Assembly: GCF_004358185.1 (NCBI RefSeq)
Contig: NZ_SMUV01000055.1
Location: forward strand, 1-64,000
Reading direction: 5' to 3'
Length of the DNA: 64,000 nt
From: Antarcticimicrobium luteum
GTDB taxonomy: Bacteria > Pseudomonadota > Alphaproteobacteria > Rhodobacterales > Rhodobacteraceae
In this document: positions 49,501 to 57,970 of the stretch, piece by piece
How positions within the stretch are numbered: position 1 is the first letter of the stretch
How the letters are laid out: each line of letters starts with the position of its first letter
Position numbers and translations under genes: made by a program
The notes under the pieces: model-generated
Database searches by the model: none
What the model saw: only the letters and a program-made list of their open reading frames with translations
What the model was told of the DNA's origin: nothing

Positions 49501-51437
49501 ACCCGGGGGTCTATCCGGTGACGTTGCGGGTGGATGACGGCACCGGGCTGGCCAATGCGCGGGCGATCGACGCCACCGCGGTGACGATCCGGGCCCGTCC
49601 GCTGGCCGAGGCCGGCGGAAACCGCGATGTCTGCTCGGGCGAGCCGATCCTGTTCGACGCCTCGGACAGTGTCGATCCCGATGGCGGTCTGCTGCTCTAT
49701 TCCTGGGATTTCGGCGACGGCAGCGCCTCGGACCTGATAAATCCGACCAAGACCTATGAACTGCCGGGGGTCTATCCGGTGACGCTGCGGGTACGCAACG
49801 AGACCGGCACAGACTACGGCACCGATCTGGACCGGATCGCGGCGCTGGTGCGCGAGGGGCCGATCGCGAACGCGGGGGCCGATCTGAAGGTCTGCGCCAA
49901 TGCCAAGGTGCGGTTCGACGGCTCGGGTTCGACCGATGCGGACGGGGCGGTGAACGCATTCAGCTGGACCTTCGGCGATGGCGGCACCGGCAGCGGCGAC
50001 ACGCCGGAACACATCTTTACCCGGCCGGGCAGCTACACGGTGACGCTGACCATCACCGGCGAGGCGCAGGGCGCCTGCAGCCCGCTGGATACCGACACGG
50101 CGCTGGTCGAGGTGATCCCGGCGCCGGAACTGCTGGTGGCGGGGCCGGAGAGGGCCGCGGTCGGCACGTCCGTGACGCTCAGGGCGCAGGTTTCCGAGTC
50201 CGGGGGCGGCACGCCGAAGAACTTCACCTGGGAGTTTGGCGATGGCACCACGGCGGAGGGGATCGAGGTCAGCCATGTCTGGGCCGAGCCGGGCAGCTAC
50301 CGGGTGATGCTGCGCAGCGATCTTGAGGGCGGCGGCGAAGGCTGCGGCGCGCTCGAGGCGGTGCATCGCATTGTCGCCAATGCCGCGCCGGAGCCGCTGA
50401 TCGACGGTCCGGCGGTGCTGGCGGTGGGGCAGGAGGCGCGGTTCGACGCCAGCCTGTCGGCCGACAGCGACGGGGCGATCCTGTCCTATGACTGGGATTT
50501 CGGCGACAACGCGGTGGCCAGCGGCGTACAGGCGGCGCACAGCTATGCGCAGCCGGGCACCTATGATCTGCGGCTGACGGTGCGCGACGATGCCGGCGTC
50601 GGGAACAGCAGCGCGACCCTGACCAAGCAGATCACGGTGCGGCCGGTGCCGGTGGCCAATCTGGATGCGCCGCCGCCGATCTGCCCGGCCGAGCCGGTGA
50701 TCTGGCAGGTCGATGCCGCGCCGCAGACGCAGGTGCGCTGGGTGTTCGGCGACGGCCGGGCGGCCGAGGGGGCCGAGGTGCGCCACCAGTTCGACCGCCC
50801 CGGGCTGTTCCCGGTGCAGGTGACGCTGGACGATGGCGCCGGCCTGCTGAGCAGCCGCCGCTCGGAAGAGGTCTATGCCCGCGTCAACGCCGCGCCCTCG
50901 GCGCTGGCGGGGCCGGACCGGGTGGTCTGCCCGGGCGAGGCGGTGGTGTTTGACGCCGGCCCCTCGACCGATCTGGATGGCCAGCTCATCGGTTATGAGT
51001 GGACGTTCAGCGACGGTGTGACGCTGGAGGGGGCGCAGGTTGAGCGCAGCTTTGACGCCTCGGGCGCGCTGGAGGTGCGGCTGACCGTGCGCGACGACAG
51101 CGGCGCGGCCGCCTGCGATACCGGCAGCGATACCGCGCGCATCCTGGTCAATGCGCCACCGAGCGTCGACGCCGGGCCGGACCGCACGGTGCCGGTGGGC
51201 GCGGCGCACGATGTGGTGCGCTTTGACGCCAGCGGCACGCGCGATCCGGACGGGCAGGGCGTGCGGGTGAGCTGGCAGTTCGGCGATGGCGCCGGGGCCT
51301 CGGGCGCGGTGGCGCGGCACGGCTACGCTGCGCCGGGCGACTATACCGTGACGGTCGAGGCGCGGGACACCACCGGTCTGGTCTGCGGGGTGGCGCGCGA
51401 CACGGCGTTGATCACCGCGCGGCCACGCGACGAGTAG
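46581..51437 (+). CDS. giant exported protein with 15 PKD-like repeats
   Basis: This 1618-residue protein has a signal peptide (about 1-26, ending GMAQAQA), a unique 285-residue N-terminal region with no family I recognise, and then 15 PKD-like repeats of about 87 residues (about 314-1615). Each repeat has the core W-x-FGDG (for example YIWDFGDGATGEG) and a closing PG-x-Y-x-V-x-L-x-V strand. Repeats 6, 7 and 14 are altered at the FGDG turn (FPDG, FDDL, FSDG). No sortase, autotransporter or RTX signal is evident at the C-terminus. PKD arrays act as rigid spacers or ligand-binding rods. It is second of three genes, 45 bp after the FecR-type gene and 7 bp before the cyclase. Confidence 0.82.
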   Translation: MRIARMWTGVLLGLAMLAEAGMAQAQAVAAEEGLLVVYGRRAASREGDVDHREQIFFSLPADLRDRVYLRLYDPETGGTGDFTYGGSADSETTYRLFGGEGAFTAAERPEPAADGGRAERIDFAPVTGPGELLKETSWRNEPEADGRWVTLTALRARQGEVVGERAYFRLDVQGTEGNDGNSYSLGVSLVRDRDRPPEGLEIFSYRPTVRWAASNPATWVHLSHAGGSLTVQSFDGANGELAIVSDFTDLPLRVSGQDFWTSDSVETGDSNLALSLRGGFETPNDVTLAVFDAEGNPLPLQMPPVRAPDSARPTVQASARPLADCRSVAFDGSGSTAGGLVSHLWDFGDGNTSDEAVIAYRYEAPGRYTARLEVVEDGTRPGRGAALALPVHVRDAPVAVPGPDIVVAPGQPVSFDGSGSQPSDSPITRYRWSFGDGVTAEGARASHAYAAPGQYRAVLRVEDGIDHPCNFGVETRRVAVNFPPVAEAGADRQAVVGQPVILSAGASYDIDGLVDSYVWEMGDGARLEGETVTHTFTASGTFSVVLRVTDDSGVVNGSAQDRMTVVVNAPPEPRFAIPDRPVSVSELAVLDGSASTDADGQILSYIWDFGDGATGEGQVVNYAWTRPGAFTVTLTVIDDSGTASAVQTASQVVRVDAAPVAEAGPDQFVTTSVVQFDGGGSTDSDGSVASWTWDFGDGASATGQTAEHAYERPGTYEVALVVRDDSGAPLNVDRDTMRVVVNATPIADAGPPQVVAPGEDVVLSGRASLDPDGEIAVYRWSFPDGTGKEGPRVAHVFDAPGLQRVGLTVADDFRGGAAQDDSEVLITVNAAPVAVAGPDMLIAPGDSVMFDAGQSFDPDGRLVAYRWEFDDLGSPLDAPTVERAYVTPGVWSAQLIVTDDSGVGNGTARDDVTIRVNNAPLAEAGPPVTSERLYVEFDGTGSSDADGDALIHRWDFGDGSPPVFGARVTHVYPHPGVYPVTLRVDDGTGLANARAIDATAVTIRARPLAEAGGNRDVCSGEPILFDASDSVDPDGGLLLYSWDFGDGSASDLINPTKTYELPGVYPVTLRVRNETGTDYGTDLDRIAALVREGPIANAGADLKVCANAKVRFDGSGSTDADGAVNAFSWTFGDGGTGSGDTPEHIFTRPGSYTVTLTITGEAQGACSPLDTDTALVEVIPAPELLVAGPERAAVGTSVTLRAQVSESGGGTPKNFTWEFGDGTTAEGIEVSHVWAEPGSYRVMLRSDLEGGGEGCGALEAVHRIVANAAPEPLIDGPAVLAVGQEARFDASLSADSDGAILSYDWDFGDNAVASGVQAAHSYAQPGTYDLRLTVRDDAGVGNSSATLTKQITVRPVPVANLDAPPPICPAEPVIWQVDAAPQTQVRWVFGDGRAAEGAEVRHQFDRPGLFPVQVTLDDGAGLLSSRRSEEVYARVNAAPSALAGPDRVVCPGEAVVFDAGPSTDLDGQLIGYEWTFSDGVTLEGAQVERSFDASGALEVRLTVRDDSGAAACDTGSDTARILVNAPPSVDAGPDRTVPVGAAHDVVRFDASGTRDPDGQGVRVSWQFGDGAGASGAVARHGYAAPGDYTVTVEARDTTGLVCGVARDTALITARPRDE

Positions 51438-51444
51438 CGCGCCG

Positions 51445-53160
51445 ATGCGGTTCCCGCTGCGCCTCAAGTTCTTTGCCTTTTCCGCATTGCTGGCGGTGGC
51501 GCCGCTGGTGATGGTGGGGCAGAACCTGACGCAGCTGACCCGCGACGAGCTCAAGAGCGCGGCGAACGAGGATCTGACCACGGTCGCGACCGAGCTGCGC
51601 GGGGCCTTCGACAACACCTTCCGGGGGCGGTGGCTGACGCCGCTGATGGTGATCCGCAACGGCATCGACAGCGCCGAGCTGGGGGTGCAGCAAAAGGTGT
51701 CGCTGCTGACGCTGGGGCTGGAGGAGTTGCCGCAGGTGGTGGCGCTCCAGCTCTCCGTGCAGGGTTCCGACCTGCCGATCCTGGTAACCAACGAGGGGTT
51801 CGCGGCCAAGCTGGCTGCGGCGGGGCTGAACCCGGTGAAAACGCTGTCCACGTCCGCCGATCTGATCAAGGCGATCGGCGAGACCGGCCAGTTCGGCCGC
51901 CCGGTGGTTGGCCGGCTGGAGGAGACCGGGGACTGGATCGCCACGCTGGCGCTGCCGCTGGAGACGACGATCGCCGGGCGGCAGGTGACCATGGCGGCCA
52001 AGATCGAACTGTCGGTTCTGGGCGAAATGGTGCGGCGGCATCCCTTTGCCCAGCGCGGCGAGATCACCGTGATCGACCAAGCCGGGCGGCGGGCGCTGGG
52101 CGAGCGGCAGGATCTGCTGACCGTCCGTCAGATTGTCGCCTCGGCGCAGCCGCTGATCGTGGCCGGCGCCCGGGCGGATGCGCTGGAGCCCTATGTGCGC
52201 CCTGACGGCACCGCGATGCTGGCGGCCTATGCCTTTCCCGACTGGTTTCCCTGGGCGGTGATCACCGAGTTGAGCGAGGACAGCGCCTATGCGGTGGTCA
52301 ACGCGATCACCCGGCAGATCCTGATCGTGGGGCTGGTGGGCTTTGTGATCGCGGGGCTGGGCGCGCTGATCTTTGCCCGCCAGCTGACCCGGCCGATCCT
52401 CAAGATCGGCGCGGTGGCCGAGCGTGTGGGGGAGGGCGATTTCGCCGCCCGCGTCGAGGGGGTGCGCGCCCGCGACGAGATCGGCGACCTGGCCGACCGG
52501 TTCAACCGCATGATCGGCGAGCTGGGCGAGCGGCTGGAGCTGATGAAGTTCGTCTCGCGCGGAACCGTTTCGGCGATTCAGAGCGCGCAGGAAAAGGGCA
52601 TGCACAGGGGCGGCGAACGGCGGCGGGTGTCGGTCATCTTTACCGACATCCGGGGCTATACCGAGTTTTCCGAACGGGTCTCGCCCGAGGTGGTGATTGA
52701 GGCGCTGAACAGCTATTTCGACGTGCAGACCGGGATCGTCGAGGCCTTTGGCGGTGATGTGGACAAATTCGTCGGCGATGCGCTGGTGGCGGTGTTCGAG
52801 GGCGATGAGATGGAACGGCGCGCGGTCGGCTGCGCGGTGGAGATCACCGCCGCGATGGCGCGCCTGCTCGAGGAATATCCGGATTACAACCTGCATGTCG
52901 GCATCGGGATCGCCTCGGGCGAGGTGGTGATGGGGGCGATGGGGGCCAAAGCGCGGATGGATTTCACCGTGCTGGGGTCCACTGTGAACCTCTCGGCGCG
53001 GCTCTGTTCCAAGGCGGCGCCGGGGCAGGTTCTGGTCGATCAGGCCACCCGGCAGGCCGCCGAGGGGCTGGAGGGGGTCGGGTTCGACACCCTGGAGCCG
53101 ATCCCGCTGAAGGGCTATTCCGCCCCGGTCCCGGCCTTTGCGCCGCACCGGTTGGGATAG
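51445..53160 (+). CDS. membrane adenylate cyclase with extracytoplasmic sensor and HAMP domain
   Basis: This 571-residue class III cyclase has membrane segments at about residues 9-28 and 290-312 flanking a Cache-like periplasmic domain, then HAMP (about 312-365) and a catalytic domain (388-560). All six canonical residues are present: metal aspartates D401 (FTDIRGYTEF) and D445, adenine-selecting K441 (KFVGD) and D506 (DFTVLG), and transition-state N515 and R519 (VNLSARL). It should therefore make cAMP and be active as a homodimer. It starts 7 bp after the PKD protein gene, whose product or the FecR-type protein may feed its sensor domain. Confidence 0.88.
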   Translation: MRFPLRLKFFAFSALLAVAPLVMVGQNLTQLTRDELKSAANEDLTTVATELRGAFDNTFRGRWLTPLMVIRNGIDSAELGVQQKVSLLTLGLEELPQVVALQLSVQGSDLPILVTNEGFAAKLAAAGLNPVKTLSTSADLIKAIGETGQFGRPVVGRLEETGDWIATLALPLETTIAGRQVTMAAKIELSVLGEMVRRHPFAQRGEITVIDQAGRRALGERQDLLTVRQIVASAQPLIVAGARADALEPYVRPDGTAMLAAYAFPDWFPWAVITELSEDSAYAVVNAITRQILIVGLVGFVIAGLGALIFARQLTRPILKIGAVAERVGEGDFAARVEGVRARDEIGDLADRFNRMIGELGERLELMKFVSRGTVSAIQSAQEKGMHRGGERRRVSVIFTDIRGYTEFSERVSPEVVIEALNSYFDVQTGIVEAFGGDVDKFVGDALVAVFEGDEMERRAVGCAVEITAAMARLLEEYPDYNLHVGIGIASGEVVMGAMGAKARMDFTVLGSTVNLSARLCSKAAPGQVLVDQATRQAAEGLEGVGFDTLEPIPLKGYSAPVPAFAPHRLG

Positions 53161-53166
53161 CGCGGA

Positions 53167-53880
53167 TCAGAACCCGGCGGCGAGCCGGTCGATCAGCGCG
53201 GCCAGCCCGGCGGGGTCCGCGAAAAACGGCGAATGCGAGGTGGGCAGCGAGGCGACCCGGTCGCGCGGCCAGTCCTGCACCATCTCGGCCTGATATTCCG
53301 GCGGGATCGCCTGATCGTTGGCGCAGCGGATATAGGCCTTGGGCAGGCCCTCCCACCGCGCGCTCAGGGTCAGCGGCGTGGTCTGCGGGCGCGTCGCCTG
53401 CGGGCAGAGCCGGGGCATCGCATAGGCGACCGCCTCGTCGGGGCAGTCGTGATAGAACAGCTCCGGCACCCGGTCGGCATCGAAGGTATAGGACAGCCCG
53501 TCCTCGGCCCGGCGTACCGCGGGCATCAGCGGCTGGCGCGGGCCGCGCTTGCGCATGTCGATCATCGACAGCCCCGAGACCGGCACATAGGCGCAGAGGT
53601 AGATCAGCGCGCGCATCCTGTCCGGCGCCGCCTCGCCCGCCGCGCTGATCGGGTAGCCGCCCCAGGAATGGCCGACCACGATGGTTTCGGGCGTGCTGGC
53701 GGCCAGGATGGCGTCGCGGCACCCCTCCAGCGTGACTTCCTCGATCGGGGTGGGATCGTCGCCATGGCTGGGCATGTCGATCGCCCGCGCGGTATGGCCA
53801 AGAGCCTCGAGCGCGGGGATCACGTCGCGCCAGCACCATGCGCCGTGGCAGGAGCCGTGGATCAGAAGGAAATCGGCCAT
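53167..53880 (-). CDS. alpha/beta hydrolase, salicylate-esterase-like
   Basis: This 237-residue hydrolase starts MADFLLIHGSCHGAWCW, the oxyanion-hole region of plant-type methyl-ester hydrolases, has the nucleophile elbow VVGHSWGGYPIS near residue 73 and a late histidine in TSHSPFFADP near 218. The ATG at 53880 is used; longer readings overlap the next gene. It lies 20 bp after the lactonase-type gene and is convergent with the cyclase gene (6-bp gap). The substrate is unknown. Confidence 0.82.
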   Translation of the reverse strand: MADFLLIHGSCHGAWCWRDVIPALEALGHTARAIDMPSHGDDPTPIEEVTLEGCRDAILAASTPETIVVGHSWGGYPISAAGEAAPDRMRALIYLCAYVPVSGLSMIDMRKRGPRQPLMPAVRRAEDGLSYTFDADRVPELFYHDCPDEAVAYAMPRLCPQATRPQTTPLTLSARWEGLPKAYIRCANDQAIPPEYQAEMVQDWPRDRVASLPTSHSPFFADPAGLAALIDRLAAGF

Positions 53881-53900
53881 ATTGCTTGGATCCTTTCCGG

Positions 53901-54689
53901 TCAGACGTGACCGATCTGGGTGAGAAAACCGGTGAGCGCCCCGGCATAGGCCACGGGCTGATCGACGCAGGGCAGGTGCCCGGCGCCGCGGATCAGGTGG
54001 AAGGTCGAGCCGGGGATCAGATCGACGGTCTCGCGCACCAGATCGGGCGGGGTGGCGCCGTCGGCATCGCCGGCGATGCCCAGGGCGGGCAGGCGCAGCC
54101 CGCTGGTGGGGGTATAGAAATCGGTGCCACCGATGGCGGCGGCGCAGCCCAGATAGCCATCCAAGGGCTGGCGCGTCAGCATGTTGCGCCACAGCGCGAT
54201 CTCGGCGCTTTCGCGGAATGCCTTGCCGAACCAGCGCTCCATGGTGGCGTCGGCGGCGCTGTCCAGCCCGTGGGCGCGGATCTGGGCGATCCGCTCGTCC
54301 CACATCTGCTTGGTGCCGATCTTGGCGCCGGTGTTCGACAGCACCAGCGCGCGGATCTGGTCCAGCCGCTTGACCGCCAGCCCCTGGGCGATCATGCCGC
54401 CGATGGAGAGGCCGACAAAGACGCAGTCGCGCACCTCCAGATGGTCGAGCAGCCGTTCGGCGTCGCGCACCAGCGCGCCCATCGCATAAGGCCCCTCGGG
54501 CATCGAGGACAGCCCGTGGCCGCGCATGTCGTAGCGGATGAATTTCAGCCCCTGCGGCAGCAGCGGCAGCACAGCATCCCACAGCCGCAGATCGGTGCCC
54601 AGCGAATTGGAGAACACCACCGGCGCGCCGGCGGGGTCGCCGTCGATCCGGTAATGCAGCCGGACGTCGCCCAGATCGGCTAATTGCAT
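53901..54689 (-). CDS. pcaD: 3-oxoadipate enol-lactonase-like alpha/beta hydrolase
   Basis: This 262-residue protein resembles PcaD, which opens beta-ketoadipate enol-lactone in the protocatechuate pathway. It has VVFSNSLGTDLRLWDAVLPL, IRYDMRGHGLSS, the nucleophile elbow FVGLSIGGMIAQGLA near residue 93 and the catalytic histidine in GAGHLPCVDQP near 240. No other pca gene is in view, so the assignment is by similarity only. It is first of two hydrolase genes. Confidence 0.75.
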   Translation of the reverse strand: MQLADLGDVRLHYRIDGDPAGAPVVFSNSLGTDLRLWDAVLPLLPQGLKFIRYDMRGHGLSSMPEGPYAMGALVRDAERLLDHLEVRDCVFVGLSIGGMIAQGLAVKRLDQIRALVLSNTGAKIGTKQMWDERIAQIRAHGLDSAADATMERWFGKAFRESAEIALWRNMLTRQPLDGYLGCAAAIGGTDFYTPTSGLRLPALGIAGDADGATPPDLVRETVDLIPGSTFHLIRGAGHLPCVDQPVAYAGALTGFLTQIGHV

Positions 54690-54820
54690 CCTCGCCCCCC
54701 TTGTTTGCGTCCCTGCCTTTTAGCCGCTTGTCGGGGCGGGGCAAAGGGGGCGGAAAAGGTCGGCAGGATCCGCGCCGCCGGGCGACAGGTTGCGCGGCGG
54801 GGCGGTCTGCCTTTCCGGCC

Positions 54821-56026
54821 TCAGACGATCAGAAGATCGCCGGTCAGCAGCGCGGGATCGCTCAGCCCCTTGATGGTCAGAACATTTCCGCCCCCCAGTG
54901 CGAGCACGGTATCGCCGCCGACGACGGCGGCGCTGTCGATCAGGTCAGAGACCGTGGTGCCCTCGTCCAGCAGGCTGCTGTAGATTCTGACCGTGTCGAT
55001 GCCATCGGTGAAATCCGTGATGGTGTCGGAGCCGCCGCTGAAGTCGAAGAAATCCGCGCCGCCGCCTCCGGTCAGCAGATCGTCACCCAGCCCGCCGTCC
55101 AGCACGTCGGCCTTCTTGTTGCCCAGCAGGGTATCGTCGCCCTCGTCCCCAAAGAGCGTATCCTTGCCGCCCTTGCCCGACAGGGTGTCGTCGCCAAAGC
55201 CGCCGATGATCTCGTTGCGGCCGTCGGTCCCGATCACCTTTGCGTCGATGTCGCCGTTGAAGGCGAAATCCTCGAAGCGGAGCGCGGTGCTGTCGTCGAT
55301 ATTGGCGTCCGTCGATTTGAACTGCCCGGTCGCCATGTTGAAGGTCAGGGCGTCGGTCGCTGTGCCGTCATAAAAGGCCATCAGCATGTCACGGCCTGCG
55401 GCACCTTCCAGCCTTTTGAGGGCGTCGAAGGCAATTTCGACCTGATCGTTGCCCAGGCCGGCATCCACCACATCCGCCCCGTCGTCGGCGATGATGAAGT
55501 CGTCGCCAGCGCCGCCGAACAGCCGGTCGTCGCCGGCCCCCCCGACAATGAAATCGTTGCCGGCGCCGCCATAGACCCGGTCATTGCCGGCATCGCCGTA
55601 AAGCGAGTCATGGCCGGCCTCGCCGAACAGCCGGTCATTTGCGTTGCCGCCCTCGAGCGTGTCACCGTCGGTGCCGCCATAGAGCTTGTCCCGCCCTTTT
55701 CCGCCGGAGAGCTCGTCGCTGCCTCCGGCGCCGTTCAGAACATCCTTGCCGCCTTGGCCCCTCAGGATGTCGATGCCGTCGCCGGTGGTTATGACGTCGT
55801 CGCCGCCAACCTTGTCGATAAAGGTGAAATGCTCGATCCCGGTAAAGGACGTGGCATCGCCGTCGGTCGGTTGGAAATTGCCGTCATAACCGCCGCCGGC
55901 GCTGAGCGTCAGCGAATCCAGGATCACACCCCCGGGGCCGGAGACGAGTCTATAGGTCAGGCGGTCTTCGCCTGCGGTTCCTATGACCGTTTCCAGAACA
56001 GGCCCGTTTACGGTAAAATCAACCAT
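54821..56026 (-). CDS. RTX-type calcium-binding protein
   Basis: This 401-residue acidic protein carries two blocks of GGxGxDxLx nonapeptides, about ten between residues 72 and 200 (for example YGGAGNDFIVGGAGDDRLFG) and about six between 280 and 335 (GGFGDDTLSGKGGKDTLFGD), which fold as a calcium beta-roll. The N-terminus has no Sec signal, and the C-terminus is hydrophobic (DPALLTGDLLIV), as in type I secretion substrates. No HlyB/HlyD/TolC-type exporter genes are in the window. There is no catalytic domain. It stands alone between converging operons. Confidence 0.82.
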   Translation of the reverse strand: MVDFTVNGPVLETVIGTAGEDRLTYRLVSGPGGVILDSLTLSAGGGYDGNFQPTDGDATSFTGIEHFTFIDKVGGDDVITTGDGIDILRGQGGKDVLNGAGGSDELSGGKGRDKLYGGTDGDTLEGGNANDRLFGEAGHDSLYGDAGNDRVYGGAGNDFIVGGAGDDRLFGGAGDDFIIADDGADVVDAGLGNDQVEIAFDALKRLEGAAGRDMLMAFYDGTATDALTFNMATGQFKSTDANIDDSTALRFEDFAFNGDIDAKVIGTDGRNEIIGGFGDDTLSGKGGKDTLFGDEGDDTLLGNKKADVLDGGLGDDLLTGGGGADFFDFSGGSDTITDFTDGIDTVRIYSSLLDEGTTVSDLIDSAAVVGGDTVLALGGGNVLTIKGLSDPALLTGDLLIV

Positions 56027-56153
56027 TTCTCTCAGTACTCCCTCGGATCTGCCCGGTTTTTCCTGGCGCGCTCATCATGAATGGGGGGGACTGTACGCGC
56101 CTTGATCGGAATCAAACGGTTTCAACAAGTGGAATGCAGGCCGCATCATTCGC

Positions 56154-57143
56154 TCAGGGCGCGCCCTGCTCGGAGAAGCGTTCCAACGCGGCGCGGAACA
56201 CGCCGGCATCGACATTGCCGCCCGAGGCCACCGCGATCACCGCATCGCCGGCGATCCGGTCGGGACGGAACAGGGCGGCGGCGAGCGCCACCGCGCCGCC
56301 CGGTTCGATCACGATCTTGAGCCGGGCGAAAGCCAGTGCCATGGCATGCAGCGCCTCGTCCTCTGTCACCACGAGGCCGGGGCCGCACAGACGCTTGTTG
56401 ATAGGAAAGGTGATCTCGCCCGGTTGCGGCGTGATGATCGCATCGCAGAGTGATCCCGACAGCCGTTTGTTGCGCTCGATCTTGCCGGAGGCGAGGGAGC
56501 GGGCGGTGTCGTCGAACCCCTCGGGCTCGGCCGGGCGCACACGCAGGCCCGGCGCGCGGGCCTCCAGCGCCAGCGCGATGCCGGCGGTCAGCCCGCCGCC
56601 GCCGCAGGGCACCAGAACATCGGCCTGGCTCACGCCCTCGTCGGCGGCCTGTTCGGCGATCTCCAGACCGGTGGTGCCCTGGCCCGCGATCACCAGCGGC
56701 TCGTCAAAGGGCTTGATCAGCGTCAGCCCGCGCTCGGTCGCCAGTTTCGCCCCCAGCGCATCGCGGTCCTCGTTGGCGCGGTCGTAGAGCACCACCTCGG
56801 CCCCCAGCGCGCGGGTGTTGTCGATCTTCATCTTCGGCGCGTCGGACGGCATGATGATCACCGCCGAAACCCCGTGCAGCCTGGCCGCGTAGGCCACGCC
56901 CTGGGCATGGTTGCCGCTGGAAAAGGCGATGACGCCGCGCGCCCGCACCTCGGGCGCCAGCGCCGAGATTGCCGACCAGCCGCCGCGGAACTTGAAGCTG
57001 CCGGTGTGTTGCAGGCATTCGGGTTTCACCAGCACCCGGCGGCCGGCGATCTCGTCCAGAAACGGCGAGGACAGAAGCGGCGTGCGCCGCGCGTGGCCGG
57101 CCAGCCGCCCGGCGGCGGCCTCGATCATGTCGATGTTACTCAT
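56154..57143 (-). CDS. threonine/serine dehydratase-family PLP enzyme
   Basis: This 329-residue fold-type-II PLP enzyme has the cofactor lysine in HTGSFKFRGGWSA near residue 50, the SSGNHAQGVAYAA phosphate and substrate loop near 75, and the glycine-rich VPCGGGGLTAGIALAL near 180. No regulatory ACT domain is present, so it is catabolic-type rather than biosynthetic IlvA. Substrates could be threonine, serine or hydroxyaspartate-like amino acids. It overlaps the upstream alpha/beta hydrolase gene by 4 bp and ends the three-gene unit. Confidence 0.82.
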   Translation of the reverse strand: MSNIDMIEAAAGRLAGHARRTPLLSSPFLDEIAGRRVLVKPECLQHTGSFKFRGGWSAISALAPEVRARGVIAFSSGNHAQGVAYAARLHGVSAVIIMPSDAPKMKIDNTRALGAEVVLYDRANEDRDALGAKLATERGLTLIKPFDEPLVIAGQGTTGLEIAEQAADEGVSQADVLVPCGGGGLTAGIALALEARAPGLRVRPAEPEGFDDTARSLASGKIERNKRLSGSLCDAIITPQPGEITFPINKRLCGPGLVVTEDEALHAMALAFARLKIVIEPGGAVALAAALFRPDRIAGDAVIAVASGGNVDAGVFRAALERFSEQGAP

Positions 57144-57970
57144 CTTGCGTCTTCCAGTAGGCGGCGGATCAGCGCCAGCGATTGCGGTTCGTCGAGAAAG
57201 GGGACATGGCCGCGGTCGGGCACCTCGGCCGAGATCATGCCGGGGTGTCGCAGGCGCATCTCTTCCAGCGTCTCATGGGTGAGGATGTCGGAATTCGCCC
57301 CCCGCAGCACGCCCAGCGGCATACCGCGCAGCGCCGCGAAGAACATCCACATGTCCGGCACCGCCCCGGTGGCGGCCTGTTCCAGCAGCGCCTTGTGCAG
57401 CTTGGGATCATAGCGCAGCTCCAGCCCGTCGCCGGTCGGTCGGTACTGGTATTTCGCCTGCCGGCGCCAGACCGTCAGGGGGACGCCGGGAAAGTCCCGC
57501 TCCATCGCGACCTTCAGATCGGCGGCGGCGGCGTCCAGCGTCTTTGCCCTGGGTTTCCTGCCGACGTAATCCATGATCCGTGCGATCCCCTGCGCGCCGA
57601 CCACCGGGCCGATGTCGTTGAGGATCACGCCCGCCAGCCGGTCGGGGTGGCTCGCGGCCAGTGCCATCGCCAGCAGCCCGCCGCGCGAGGTGCCCAGAAC
57701 GGTGACCCTGTCCAGTCCCAGATGGTCCAGCAGGGCGATGGCGTCCTGCGCCTCGCGCAGGACGTTGTAATTCATGAAATCGGGATCGAAGTCCGAGGCG
57801 CCGCGTCCGCGGCTGTCCAGCGTGATCAGCCGCAGATCGGTCAGGTGCGGCGCAAGAAAGGAGAAATCCAGCCCATTGCGGGTCAGCCCGGCGAGGCACA
57901 GGAGCGGCTGGCCCGCTCCGGCATCGGTATAGTGCAGGCGGATGCCGTCGCAGGTGGTGAAAAAACTCAT
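57140..57970 (-). CDS. alpha/beta hydrolase
   Basis: This 276-residue hydrolase has LLCLAGLTRNGLDF (oxyanion region), ITLDSRGRGASDFD, the nucleophile elbow TVLGTSRGGLLAMALA near residue 95 and the C-terminal histidine in VPDRGHVPFLDEP near 255. It overlaps the dehydratase gene and the haloacid dehalogenase gene by 4 bp each, forming a coupled HAD-hydrolase-dehydratase operon. No substrate can be assigned. Confidence 0.82.
   Translation of the reverse strand: MSFFTTCDGIRLHYTDAGAGQPLLCLAGLTRNGLDFSFLAPHLTDLRLITLDSRGRGASDFDPDFMNYNVLREAQDAIALLDHLGLDRVTVLGTSRGGLLAMALAASHPDRLAGVILNDIGPVVGAQGIARIMDYVGRKPRAKTLDAAAADLKVAMERDFPGVPLTVWRRQAKYQYRPTGDGLELRYDPKLHKALLEQAATGAVPDMWMFFAALRGMPLGVLRGANSDILTHETLEEMRLRHPGMISAEVPDRGHVPFLDEPQSLALIRRLLEDAR

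Noticed and set aside
47521-51430. Possible tandem DNA repeat or CRISPR in the PKD region
   Set aside because: Repeats are at protein level (about 87 residues) and diverged in DNA; there are no short direct repeats with unique spacers.
49164-52067. 967-codon minus-strand open frame across the PKD and cyclase genes
   Set aside because: It is antisense to PKD repeats and the cyclase, and its repeated pattern only mirrors the repeats on the other strand.
53881-54744. Longer start for the salicylate-esterase-like hydrolase
   Set aside because: The extension overlaps the pcaD-like gene in a different frame; the oxyanion-hole region begins right after ATG 53880.
55100-55760. Short-period DNA repeat in the RTX gene
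   Set aside because: This is the coding pattern of GGxGxD nonapeptides, not an independent repeat element.
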